Shown: positions 11,248 through 23,200 of the stretch, one piece after another
How positions within the stretch are numbered: the stretch's first letter is position 1
How the letters are laid out: the number at the start of each line of letters is the position of its first letter
Source: Procambarus clarkii
Taxonomy: Eukaryota > Arthropoda > Malacostraca > Decapoda > Cambaridae
DNA length: 64,000 bases
Direction: 5' to 3'
NCBI RefSeq assembly: GCF_040958095.1
Contig: NC_091214.1
Span: 9,469,871 to 9,533,870, forward strand
The notes under the pieces: model-generated
The model's database searches: none
Seen by the model: only the letters and a program-made list of their open reading frames with translations
Told to the model about the DNA's origin: nothing
Position numbers and translations under genes: made by a program

Positions 11248-14200
11248 CTGTAAAACATTAAATAATATAATGAAGTTCAGAACCTGGTAAGGTAAGGTCT
11301 TTAGTAAATGTATAGTGGAAAAAAAATAGCAATAACAATTCTACAGTTATTCAGTTGAGAGCTACTAAGTTAAAAGGTTAACAATATCAACTTTTAGCTG
11401 ATTGAGAGGCACTATGTTATACAGTTTATGGTGGTGTTACATACCTGTGTGTCATATACTATGAAGAGACAGAAGATGAGAGCGGAGCCACCAGCTAGTG
11501 CCAGTTCCAGACCACTGCTGCCCAAGAACATATTCATTACACCCACACCAATCATCACAAGCAGTCCAATAACCAGTCTGTGGGGGGAAAAAGGGACTTT
11601 AATTTGGTGTAAAACATGATCAAACTTGACCCATCCTCCAAAATCATAGTACTATGGCTACTATGGATGGACTGTATGGTCTCTAGTACGCGCACGCTGC
11701 ATGCATGCACGCACGCACACACTAACGATCATAAATGCATATAGTCCACCGCCATACAACACATGGTCAGAGGAGGAGCTGAATAATAAACGAGAGGGTC
11801 TTATAACAATAATGAGAGAGATTATAGCGAGAGCTGATAAAAATGGATCATGACTGTTGGTAGTCGGCGACTTCAACTTGAAATCCATAGACTGGGAGGC
11901 ATATGAAGCTAGAAAAGAGGAATTTTGGACTTGTAGATTCGCAAACCACATCCTGGAAACATTCATGTTTCAACGTGCTTAACAAGCTACGAGGATGAGG
12001 GAAGGGGATGTTCCCTCCATGCTGGATTTGATATTTACCAGGAAAGAGGAAGAGATATTTGACATTCAATACCTCCCCCTCCCTTGGGTAAAAGTGACCA
12101 TGTCTTTTTGAGAATAAAGTATGCAATGCGTTATACTCTGGAAGAAAATGAGGTTGAAGCAGCTGAAAAGCCTGATTTCAGGAGAGGTTATTATGGGGGA
12201 ACTCAAGACATTTCCTTAAGGAATTTGACAGGAAAGACTTGCTGTTAGGACATGAAGTAAATGAGATGTATGTCAAGTTTTGTGAAATATATGATAAAGG
12301 CACAAAAAAATTATATCAAAGCAGAGATGCAGAACTAGGAAACAGGATTGGTTCGACAGAAATTGCAAGAGGGCCAATGACCAAGATACATAAACGGAAT
12401 CAATGTAAGAAGAGGCCAAACCCCCAAACATACAGAGAACGGCAGTGCCATCTAAAATTACAATATTTATTTATAAACACCCTGTAGTTGTTTGCGACAG
12501 CCTTGATGGCACTTTGGCACACCTGTTTACTAAGGGGATTTGCTTCCCCTTCTTTTGGATTGTTTCAATCATTCCAGTGCAGCCTCCTGGGGACAGTTCG
12601 TCAATTTCCTTCCCCCCATTCCTTTTGTTGGTCATGTGTCCAATAGTTTCATGGTGTCACATCCCCACTACTATGCAGTGGCTTAGCAGGTCTTCCTACT
12701 AATTCTCTCTCTAGCATCTGTCCTTCACTATGCTTAGTATCGGCTCTTTTGCTATTTTGTCCATAGCTGATATCTATGCTAGAGGCCTCTGACAGTCCTT
12801 CAAGTTATGCCTTCTCATTCCTCATTTGGATATCCTTCAGTCTTGCTGCGCTTGTGTACACAGGCATTTTGTGCTTGGCCACTGTTCTTCATCCCAGGCT
12901 CTCTTCCCTATCATTCTTCTCCCACAGGTCAATCCAGTCTGATTACTGTTTTCAGAAAAGCTGGCTTTCTCCTTCAAGGTGTTGTTGTGGGAACTCTCAG
13001 AAATCAATTAATGAGTGGAATAAAACACCATTTTCTGGGGAGTCCACTGTAACCCCGCACTGTGCCTGTTTGTTCCCTTCTATCCCTGTGGAGATTCAGA
13101 GTTTAACACGGGTAGTTCCAGAGTGAGTGGAGTTTCAGAGTGGCTTTTGCTGGGGTTTCCCCAGTTTGATGATTGATCTTTGATATCCTCCCCTTATAGT
13201 ATGATCCAGATTGTGGTCTTTGCTCCCAGTAGGCAATTTTGAGACTCATAGGCCTGGTGTGTTGGGTATAGGCTTTGTGGTACCAGAGATAAGCTTGGGG
13301 GAACTACTGGGGCCCACCAGTAAACTGTGTATTATATTCAATGCTGGAGATTTTATCCACCATGACTAAGGATAATTACCAAAATAGGCCCAGTATTAAT
13401 ATTTCCTATTTTTTTTACAAACATTCTTCCCTACAATGCTCCATGTAATATGGCTCCACAACTGTAGTTACAATTGTAAACCATCCCAGAATTTTGTGGA
13501 AAAACAAATTAGTTGTATTATAATATACAGTAGTGTAACTTTGATTTAGTGAACTATATTGGATCATCCCCAATTTGTTAGAGTGAGGGATTCATTGCAA
13601 CAGGAGATGCTTTCAGGATGCATTTTTGAGATGTAAATTTGTTCAATGACAAGAAAAATACATTGTTTCATCTATTTCTTTCTTCTAAGGTTGTGTCCAT
13701 TAACAACAATCATTAAAAAGGTGATTTGGAGCAACATTAAGTGTGTACCACTCATAACTTAACCCTTAGACTGCGTATATTACCGCACATATTGGGGGCC
13801 GGGTAACGAAAAATATTCAAATTATATAAAAATAACTTAAAAATGTTAGAACAAATCTCCAACTTTTTGGCTTCAGTGTCGTAAAACTTTCATCAAAATA
13901 TTTTCAAAAATTGATTTTAGACTAATTTTTGAAAAATAAGAACACTTTTGTTGATAAGGAGAACATCTAATAATTGGAACTGAAGGATTATGCAGTAATA
14001 AAGAGATGCAAGCACCTGTCCGACGCTCAAAGAAGAATAGTAGTAAGAAGTGTCAGCAAAATGGATATGCAGTTGGTACCTTTATAGCATTGCTGAGTTA
14101 TACATAATAACACAAATAATAATGAATAACTATGTTAATATTATCTATTTTGTTATATATCATATACATACTTTGTCCAATGTTAATATATGTTATTTTC

Positions 14201-17200
14201 ATCAATGTCCCAAAAATATTTTTATTAGGGTAATTTTTTTTTTAAGATTTTAGTTTTTTCTCCTTTGTTATTATCTGATTTTGTTGTAACCTTTACATCC
14301 TGGAGAATGCATGTTTCCATAACTATGTGAAGACAGAATGAAATTGGTCAACAAATAAATCAGTCACAACTTGCAAAACTAGGGACTTTAAATTTTTTGG
14401 CTGATTTCTTCTCTGATTTCAAACTCTATTTTCTTTGTCTCTTTAGGTTGTTTTGATGATTAACCCTTCAATTGCGCATCGCATCATATGATGCTTTGAC
14501 CGACTTGCAGTAAATTGCGCATCGCATCATGTGATGCTTTGGAGTACTACGCAAGATTTAATCGACCTGTGGATACACGGGGTTCACCACACCTTTATCA
14601 GGGCTCTTGTAAACAGACGCCATTTTAAAAAAAAATCGTAGGCCAAACTCCCAGGTGTTGGGGGCCTCAGTATTGAGTGAGCCACCAAGCCTGACGCACG
14701 GAGCATGAACTCCCAGCACTGCTGTTCAGCTTGAGACCACAGCATCGCCTAAAAAACCAGCGTTGAATGTAATGAAACGCCATTTTCTGGGTGAGACCCG
14801 GAGGCTCCCCGGAGCTTTACCAGGCTGATATGCTAATGTCAGACTTTGGCATCAGTCATGTGTATGGAGTTCTAGGGCCTACCGGGGACCATGGCCAGAA
14901 CCTGGCCCCCTCAGAGAGGCAAGGGAAGCAATGGCCTATAGAAACCCCTGTGTGGTAGGAAGCATTCCAAAACAAACCCCTATTCTGGTGAAAATTGCTA
15001 CCTAAAGCCGAACTAGTGGATAGAACTCTTCAACAGAAAACAAGGAAACTAGTATGACGTCATACGTCACCGTGCCGCTGTCAGCGCAGCTCCCCCCTCC
15101 CCGGGAGGGGGAAGGGGGAGTCCCAGACCTCCTATGCCGGCTATCCACCCATCAGTTCTGAGGCTGGATGTCAAAACACACGAAAAACCGCCGACCGGAG
15201 GGAGGGAGGGTTGCCGGGAAGCCTCCGGGTCTCACCCAGAAAATGGCGTTTCATTACATCCAACGCTGATTTTCTGGGGGTAGCCCCGTCGACTCCCCGG
15301 AGCTAACTACCCACAGAGGAAGGTCAAAGGGACAGAACCGAGAGGTGGACACCACGCACCCCCCACGGAAGCGAGACAACCGGCAGCAAACGCCAACCCA
15401 AGGCGCCAGAGCCCCGCAAAGTCCCGGGAACAACACGAGAACAATGAGCAGCAAGGCCCCCGCACGAACACCAAAAATCCATGCCCGAAAGACCGCAAGG
15501 CCACGTCGCCCAGACGGCACCGAGAGCAGCGAAGCCACGAACACCACAGGCATGAGGGAAGAACACAGGCAGCTTAGCCGCAAGAACACGGCTGACAACC
15601 AGGGACACCATCACCCGCGAACCGGGAAGAACAGAACCGGAGTAACGCAAAACGCGCCCCGGACCCAAACGCCGTGGCACACAAACAACAGCGGAGGGCC
15701 GCCAATGAACACAAAACACGACACACCCCCGGCCCGACCAACGAAGCACTAACAAACCCTGGACCCCTCCAGAATGCAGCAGCCCCACCCCGCGCCAGAA
15801 AAGATGGAGACTGCTGCCATCGAACAACCAAAACGCTAAAACCGAAGGAGCAAGAAAACTCGGCGACTCGACCCCCAGAGGCAAAGGCCAAAAGGAAAGA
15901 GCCGACGAAAAAACACACCGGAACCGAAGGGGCACTACCAACCGAGGAGAAGACAGAGCACGCTGACCAGAGACCAGGATGGTGCAAGCGGTGCACGAAC
16001 AGGCCGGAGGTGAAACGACGCACAAGACAGCTTACTAATGGTGCAAGCGGTGCACGAACAGGCCGGAGGTGAAACGACGCACAAGACAGCTTACTAATGG
16101 TGCAGAAGCAACACCAAGACCGAAGCAAGCTGAAGCGGCTCCGCCAGCGCCACACGAAAAGAGGCAACAGTATGTGGCAAGACGATGGCCCCCAGCCCCC
16201 ACCAGAAAACCAAGCCAAGAGTAAACCAAGCTAACAAGAGTAACCACCTAAGAAGGGACAGGAAAAGGAAGGATCGCCAAAATACCCCATACTGCCGCCA
16301 AGAGAAGCACGCAGGTGGGACACCTACCACGAAGCCACTCGACCACCAACCGGAGGCGAGACCGCGAGGCAGAACATAAGCAGCCCCGACAAGGCCCCTC
16401 CGAGCCCAGGAAAAGGCAGAGCCGCAGGAAGATCTCGGGCGCGACCACCGAAACCCTGGCGGCACAAGGAGATGAAACGTCTGCCGAACAGAAAAAACTC
16501 CCCAAAGCATGCAAGCCCGCCAGGAGTTCAGAAACGACGGGTCCGACACGAGACATCGCAAGACCCAAAAAAAAAAAAAAAACTGGCAGGGCAAGCTAGG
16601 AAACCAAAGAAGACGGAAGGGTCACCGCCAGAACAGTACCCGAACCAAGGGGTACAAACAACTGCAATAGACCGAGACAAAGAAGCACATCACAAGACAC
16701 AGGCCGAAAAAACGCCCAAGAATACACACAGAACACCCCTACTGCAGAGGAGGCAGGAAGAAAGAGCAGAAGCACAAAAACCCCAGGAAAACAACCAGGG
16801 GTGGACAATCAGGCAGGGACAGAAAAACCCCCATGCAATCCCCAGGCACAAAACAGCTGCAAAGTGCCACACCACAACCGGACACAGGAACAAGGACACG
16901 CCACCGTGAAACACGGTACCAATGCACACGTGCAGCAGCAGCAGCAACAGGCACCACCACAACATGTAAATAGCAACTCCCTTCTGCAAAGGCAGAGAAC
17001 GGAGCAGGCAGACCCCAGACAGGGCCAACGGAGAGACAACAAAACCCAGCAGGCCCAGAAACCTGCACCAGGCGACCGATGGCGGAGAAACCCCGCTCGA
17101 TACCTGCTGGATGGGGTACTGGGAGCACTTTTACACCCCAAGCCCGGCCCAAGGCCAGGCTAGACTGGCCAGAGGGTGGCCCACCAGGCAGCTGCTAGGA

Positions 17201-20200
17201 GCGGCCCGCCGGCCCACATACCCCCACAACCAGGATGGGCCGGAGCTGCTATACGAAAACAGGCTAGTGTGCCCTGGAAGTCCACGGACGAACCAGCAAG
17301 AAGGCTTATGCTCGCAAGTAGGTCGTGTAACAACCACAGACCTCTGATGGTAATACAGTGTTCCCCAATTGTGCCTATAGCACCACTGCACTCCACTGGT
17401 ACTATCCCTCAAGTTCTACCAGATAGGCGGGACCCAAGAGTCAGAGCTCAAACCCTGCAAGCACAGCCAGGAGCCTTACCAGGTGAGTACAGAACCTACC
17501 CTACAACCCCAACACCTCACAACATGAAAAAAGGTGGGTCCCCTGAATGACTAGCATGGGTTGGACATGCACATGAGGGGGACAGGAAGGGTTGAAAAGG
17601 GGACAGTCACTGGTGTGCGAACGGTCTCAGTCGTACAAAAATATACCTAAATAAAGACAGGTATATAAACAACACCGCATCCAGCGCCCGGCCAAAAGAC
17701 GCCAGACCGCAGAAACTCACCTGGCGACCGGTGGCACGAACTTGACACGACTCAACCGTGCTCTGAAGAACCTGGGAGCACCGCCAGGTGAAGACGCCAG
17801 AGCCGAACCCTGCCGGACCCGCAGGAGAGCAGAGAGAGGCGAAGGAGGTGGCCCACACCCATGACAGGGAAAACCGAGGCGTCCTCCCCACAACTGGGAA
17901 CCAGGACACCCCCAGAGCGAAGAGGCACATACTGCAGCCAGGGAGAAGAACGAGAGGCGAAGCACTGTAGCAAAAAGGGTGCAAAACACCAGCACTGAAA
18001 CACCACCCAGACCAAAACAAACTCCACGGCGCATGCGCATGACACGCTGGCCGAACCGCACAACCCTCTCTGCGAGAAGGCGCCAACCAGGACTACTGCA
18101 CTAGAAAAGTAGCCAAAAGAGGAAGCAGGAACAATAAAACCGGCCAAAGAAGCAAAGAGCCCAAAAAGGAACCCAACCGGGCGACAAGTAGCCCAACAGT
18201 GCGACAAGTAGCCCAACCGGCCCACAAATAGCCCAACCGGGCCACAAGTAGCCCAAAACGGCGACAAGGACGAGGAGCTGACAGATGTTCCAATAATGTG
18301 GCAAGTAGCGAAAAACCTTCCTGAACCCTCGAGAACACAGAAGCCAACACTAGTCCCGAAGGCACACCCGAGATCAGAAGTCACGTAGAACCCCATCGAA
18401 CGGGGAAACATGACGAAAACACCGTCTCAAAAAAGGGTGGGAGGAAACATCCACCCACAGGATGGAACCAACCGACTCAAAGGCCAAGGAACCGAGCCCG
18501 GGGAGGGGCCGACGCCCAACAGCACGTACAGCGAGTGGGGAGGAAAGACCCCACTCCGCGTAACCACAAGCCCTGCCTAGAGGGGGGATAAAAACCCCCA
18601 CGGGGTCCAACGGGGCCAAGGCCCCCAAGTCAGCCCTTCCCCAGCCCCGGGAACCTACACGACAGGCCCCGGGGCCGAGCCGTTGCCCCAAAGGCCCAGC
18701 CGTACCAGAAAACCGAGGCAGCCGTGAAAACACTAAAGAAGGGAGCCCACTGGCAGACTCATACAACACGGCTGGAGGAACAGGCTCAAATGCCCCCGTC
18801 ACTACCCCGGAAAGGGAATTCCCCGAGACTGCCCGAGTCTCAACACCATCAAAAACCCCGCCCCGAACCTACAGACGGTAAGAAACCGGATGCAGGCAGG
18901 AAGGGTGATCCAGGGGAAAGACAAGGGGGCGTGGATGGAACCGAAGCAACCAGCACCCCCAGGTCCCAAAACGAACTAAAACGGAGCAGCCCCGGGGCTC
19001 CCGGGGAGGAACCCACGAGAACGTTGCCACCACCAAGGATCAAGTGCAACGCCCCTGCTGCCCGCACCCGCTTAGTCAGCACAACTGGGTAACCGAGCCA
19101 CAACGAGCAACCAAACTCGCAGGACTCCGGGTCAAAGGTGTCACCGACCCCACAAGCAGCAGACGGAGGCAAAACAGAGAGTCACCCAGAGACAAAGGGT
19201 GAGAGCAACCCTCAAACTCGCTGGAAGCGAGGGGGGGACTCTGGGGTCACATCTATCGGACCCGCGCGCCCCCAGGGGTTTCCCAGGGTCCCGAGCGTTT
19301 ACTGTAAGAGGACTCGTGCTCAGGTAATCCCTGGCAGGGTACTGCTAACCGGCACCCAAAGCTACCAAACAACTTTCTAAGAGCTGAACCCCCGGGACGT
19401 GTACACTCACAGGGACCTAGCAGGGGGTACCACCAGAAAATACTCAGAACACAAGGGACACAAGGGGCAAGAACGAAGGCAGACCCCCCCCCCACCAGGT
19501 AGATAAACAAAGAAAAAGAAAACCCCGCAAGAGGACAGCGTACCCAAGCGGAACAGAGCCGGCCGCTATGATTGGTAAAGACAAGCTGCACAGTACCCTG
19601 CGCCCCACCAATGCAAAAACTGCCCCTTACCCTAAGGCGAACAAGGGAGACAGAACACCCGAGCACACAAAGAGTTTATCTTGAGATGATTTCGGGGCTT
19701 TAGTGTCCCCGCGGTCCGGTCCTCGACCAGGCCTCCACCCCCAGGAAGCAGCCCGTGACAGCTGACTAACACCCAGGTACCTACTTAACTGCTAGGTAAC
19801 AGGGGCATAGGGTGAAAGAAACTCTGCTCATTGTTTCTCGCCGGCTGGGATCGACCCCGGGACCACAGGATCACAAGTCCAGCGTGCTGTCCGCTCGGCC
19901 GACCGGCTCCCTTCGGTCCGAAAGAGCGGCCGAAAACCAAGCAGTAAACGGCCAAGCAGGGGCAGGACCCAAGGAACTTGTGGAAGGTGGCCCCAAGGGC
20001 AGTACTTATAGGGCACCTAGGGAAAGGAACCCTAGGCGCATGCAGCCCGAGTACTGGAGAATCACTCCCGGCTCACACACCATCTAGAAAACAGACACCA
20101 CACTCTAGGTACAGTGCTGAAACAACCACTGGAGCCGGAGCACATAACCGGTGCCTATAGCCTCAGAACTGATGGGTGGATAGCCGGCGTGGGAGGTCTG

Positions 20201-23200
20201 GGGCTCCCCCTTCCCCCTCCCGGGGAGGGGGGAGCTGCGCAGACAGCGGCGCGGTGACGTATGACATCATACTACTGTAGTTTCCTTGTTTTCTGTTGAA
20301 GAGTTCTATCCACTAGTTCGGCTTATGTAGCAATTTTCACCAGAATAGGGGTTTGTTTTGGAATGCTTACCTTTCTGGATGCTTGACCCGGTCGATGGCA
20401 GACATAGAATGCTTCCAACCACACGGGGGTTTCTGTAGGCCATTGCTCCCCTTGCCTCTCTGAGGGGGCCAGGTTCTGGCTCGTGGTCCCCGGTAGGCCC
20501 TAGAACTCCATACACATGACTGATGCCAAAGTCTGACATTAGCATATCAGCCTGGTAAAGCTCCAGGGAGCCGACGGGGCTCCCCCCAGAAATGCCATAA
20601 TATTCTTGTTCATGCTATTATGTAGCGATGATATTATTACAGAAGACCCCTGACTGTGATAAAACTGACCAGGGTTCTGATAATAGCAGGATTGTGGTGA
20701 TATTTAGTGCTGTGCGCCATGGAGGGAGGAGTAATGCTGTGGGAGGGAGGGTGGTGGCGATGTCTTCTGACTGTGTGTGGCCACCTTTTATTGACTGCAC
20801 TCACCATACCAGCTTAGTGGTTCGCTATGGTGAACACAAATGTAGATACTTATATATAACGTGTGTATAGAGGGTATAAACAGCAAGAGGAGAAGGTTGG
20901 GAGCCGCCATTTTGGTGAAGGTGGAGCGTCGTCTGCAGGACTTATCATGTTGTTTACTGATGACCACGATGGTCTTTGGGCACCATACCAGTTTACTTGT
21001 ACAAGTATGATGAATAAAACAGGTAGATATTTATATATAATGTGTGTATATAGCGTAATAGCACCACAAACAGTATTGTTGTAGGATATTAGTGCGTCTG
21101 GCCTTGAGGGCGGCAGCCATCAGCTGACTGTGCGAGGTCCTACGTCTTTGTGCCTTTACTCACCATACAAGCTTAGATGTACAGTTATGGTGAATGAAAC
21201 ATGCAAATACTTATATATAACCTGTGTATATAGTAATAACCGACAAAGTATTTGTTCACTGTTTGATGAACATAATTGAATCAACAATATGCACACCATA
21301 TTTTTGAGTACAGCGATGATTCACTCAGTTTATTATATAAATATATCACACTACACACCACTGAATAATATTACAGCAAAAAAACTACGAAAAATCAACC
21401 AGAGACATTGAAATAATTAGGTAATTATCTCTTTGTGGCAACTCCAGCCTGACAGCTGGCGATCAACAGACCGTCTGGGACGCATGCTGAGTCGGCGCCT
21501 ATTTTTTGCCAGACTTCCCCGCCCTATAGCGGGCAATATATGCCACTTACAATTTTTTTTATTACTTTTCCTGTGATCAGTGAACACAAATTAACAGGTT
21601 AGGAAGAATTTTTTTTTTTTTTTTTTTTTTTTTATGCGCCTGTGGGTGTCAAATGGTATATAGCTATGCGCCATTTAAGGGTTAGGGACCATATTAGGGC
21701 TTTTTCACTTACATAAAGTATACCCTAAATATATCCCCTAAATCATTATAATTATCCCAATATTTTGTGTTTTTTGGGGGTTATTTTTTCTGGACTTCAT
21801 TTCAACACATATTGATCTACAACTTTCACATATTCAAGAACGAATGCCAAACAATGTTTATTAAAACATACAATTACATTAACGAAATAAAACTACCTTT
21901 ATTCATTGTCGATAACTTCAACTTCAATTATCTGAAATTAAAGTTTCAACTTTGATTGGTTTCTAAAATTCAAGTTTTTGACCGATTCTCACTATTTTGA
22001 ATTGTGTGCTCAGCTGTCTGTTCTACAATTCCTTTAGAATGGATTTTTCATAAATTTTATACAATTGGAGTTATAATTTTTTTTGGTCTAATTTTGCAGC
22101 ATATTTCAAATGCCCTATTGACGATTTTTTTTACAGTAAACTATACTGAAAACCTGTATTCTAATTTGATGAAAATGAAGATCATACGCTATTCTGAGAG
22201 AATAAAAACATTAAATGAATAATTGGCAGTAGTTCATATTATTTATTCTGATTTGAAAATCTGGAGTTTTCAATATTCAATTTAAAAATTAAATTTTTGT
22301 TCTCTTGTTTTTCAAGTTACGCTGTGATCATTCCAACAAAGTTGGAGCATTTGCTTAGTTGATTATCCACCGTGTTACGCCGAGTTTATTGTGAAATTCC
22401 CCGTGAGCATGAAATAAAGTGTTCCTCAAAATTCTTTTTTCTTCATAATATGATAAATTCCCTTCCCTGAACATGTCTAAGTAAAAATAAATACAAAATT
22501 CCACTTACTTTGACTGTAGGGACGTGGACAAGGTGTGCTGTGACGTCATCAGGGCCTGGTCACCCGTGCATGACACACCCAGACACGGTCGCGCGGGCCA
22601 TTCAAGCACCGGGTGTAGCCACAAATATATTTTCAATTATTTGTTCTATGTATTTCCAATGCGGTTTTATTTATTTTTTTTATCGTATATGATGCATATT
22701 TGTGTCTTTTACAATATGCATACAGTAGAACATTCATAATGTTCCATGGAACTGATACATGTGTCAGTAATGTGTCCACAATGAATGTTTATTGTCGCAA
22801 TAATACTTGTTAAAAATTGACTAAAATTACAATATGTACAGTTTCACACACTATTTACACAGTAACACACTGTATTACACACTCAGTATTTCGGAGGTGA
22901 GTAATAATCAACGAAGTAGTCCATGGTACACAGTACAACTTCGATCTCGTTGCACCAGGTACAGATAGATTTTCGCTTCCTGTTTCTTCGTTCTGTGTGC
23001 TTGCAAATAACGCACTCACGTACACCCTTGGCATTAGTACCTGTAGGTGGTATGTAGCCATGCTTGTAAAACATAAGGTAGTCTTGAAAAGATTGATCAC
23101 TTTGTAAGGTCCCACACAGGAAGAGATTCAGCCAGCCTCAAACAGTGTCTGTCAGTCAAGAAAAGATTCAGCTATAATTGAAAATATCTATGGAAAACAC

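Larger units (their letters stand above)
14757..20589 (-). mobile_element. DIRS-like tyrosine-recombinase retrotransposon, copy A (no reverse transcriptase found)
   Basis: The coding sense is minus. The GC-rich element has inverted terminal repeats of about 400 bp (14,757-15,163 and 20,160-20,589). An internal complementary region (15,216-15,303) lies beside the 3' repeat. It has a gag-like frame (18,374-18,870) and a decayed tyrosine recombinase (15,310-16,250). DIRS elements have exactly this architecture: inverted repeats, an internal copy of the joined ends, and a tyrosine recombinase instead of an integrase. The junctions are AAA|CCAGCG on the left and CCCCAG|AAA on the right, in an A-run that is uninterrupted in family P copies 2 and 3. 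There is no YLDD box anywhere inside. A tRNA-derived SINE and a captured LINE tail are embedded in it. Confidence 0.85.
14464..21681 (+). mobile_element. piggyBac-like non-autonomous element, family P, copy 1, split by DIRS-like copy A
   Basis: TTAA at 14,460-14,463 is followed by CCCTTCAATTGCGCATCGCATC. The right end reads CGCCATTTAAGGG before TTAG, a mutated TTAA. Two other copies (36,770-38,353 and, reversed, 43,119-44,877) have intact TTAA on both sides. Each element begins with duplicated short palindromes around ATGACG or ATGATG. Each then carries a conserved block ending GCATCGCCTAAAAATGCC and a set of internal repeats. The DIRS-like element at 14,757-20,589 interrupts this copy inside that A-run. 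No transposase frame is present. Confidence 0.85.

Noticed and set aside
12776-13126. Overlapping 81- and 116-codon frames with Ser/Cys/Leu-rich protein
   Set aside because: No family resemblance and no conservation elsewhere in the window. Probably decayed repeat sequence.
15345-17163. Plus-strand frames of 60-145 codons in GC-rich DNA
   Set aside because: They are antisense to the DIRS-like coding strand, with arginine/proline-rich composition expected from GC-rich antisense and no motif or conservation in other copies.
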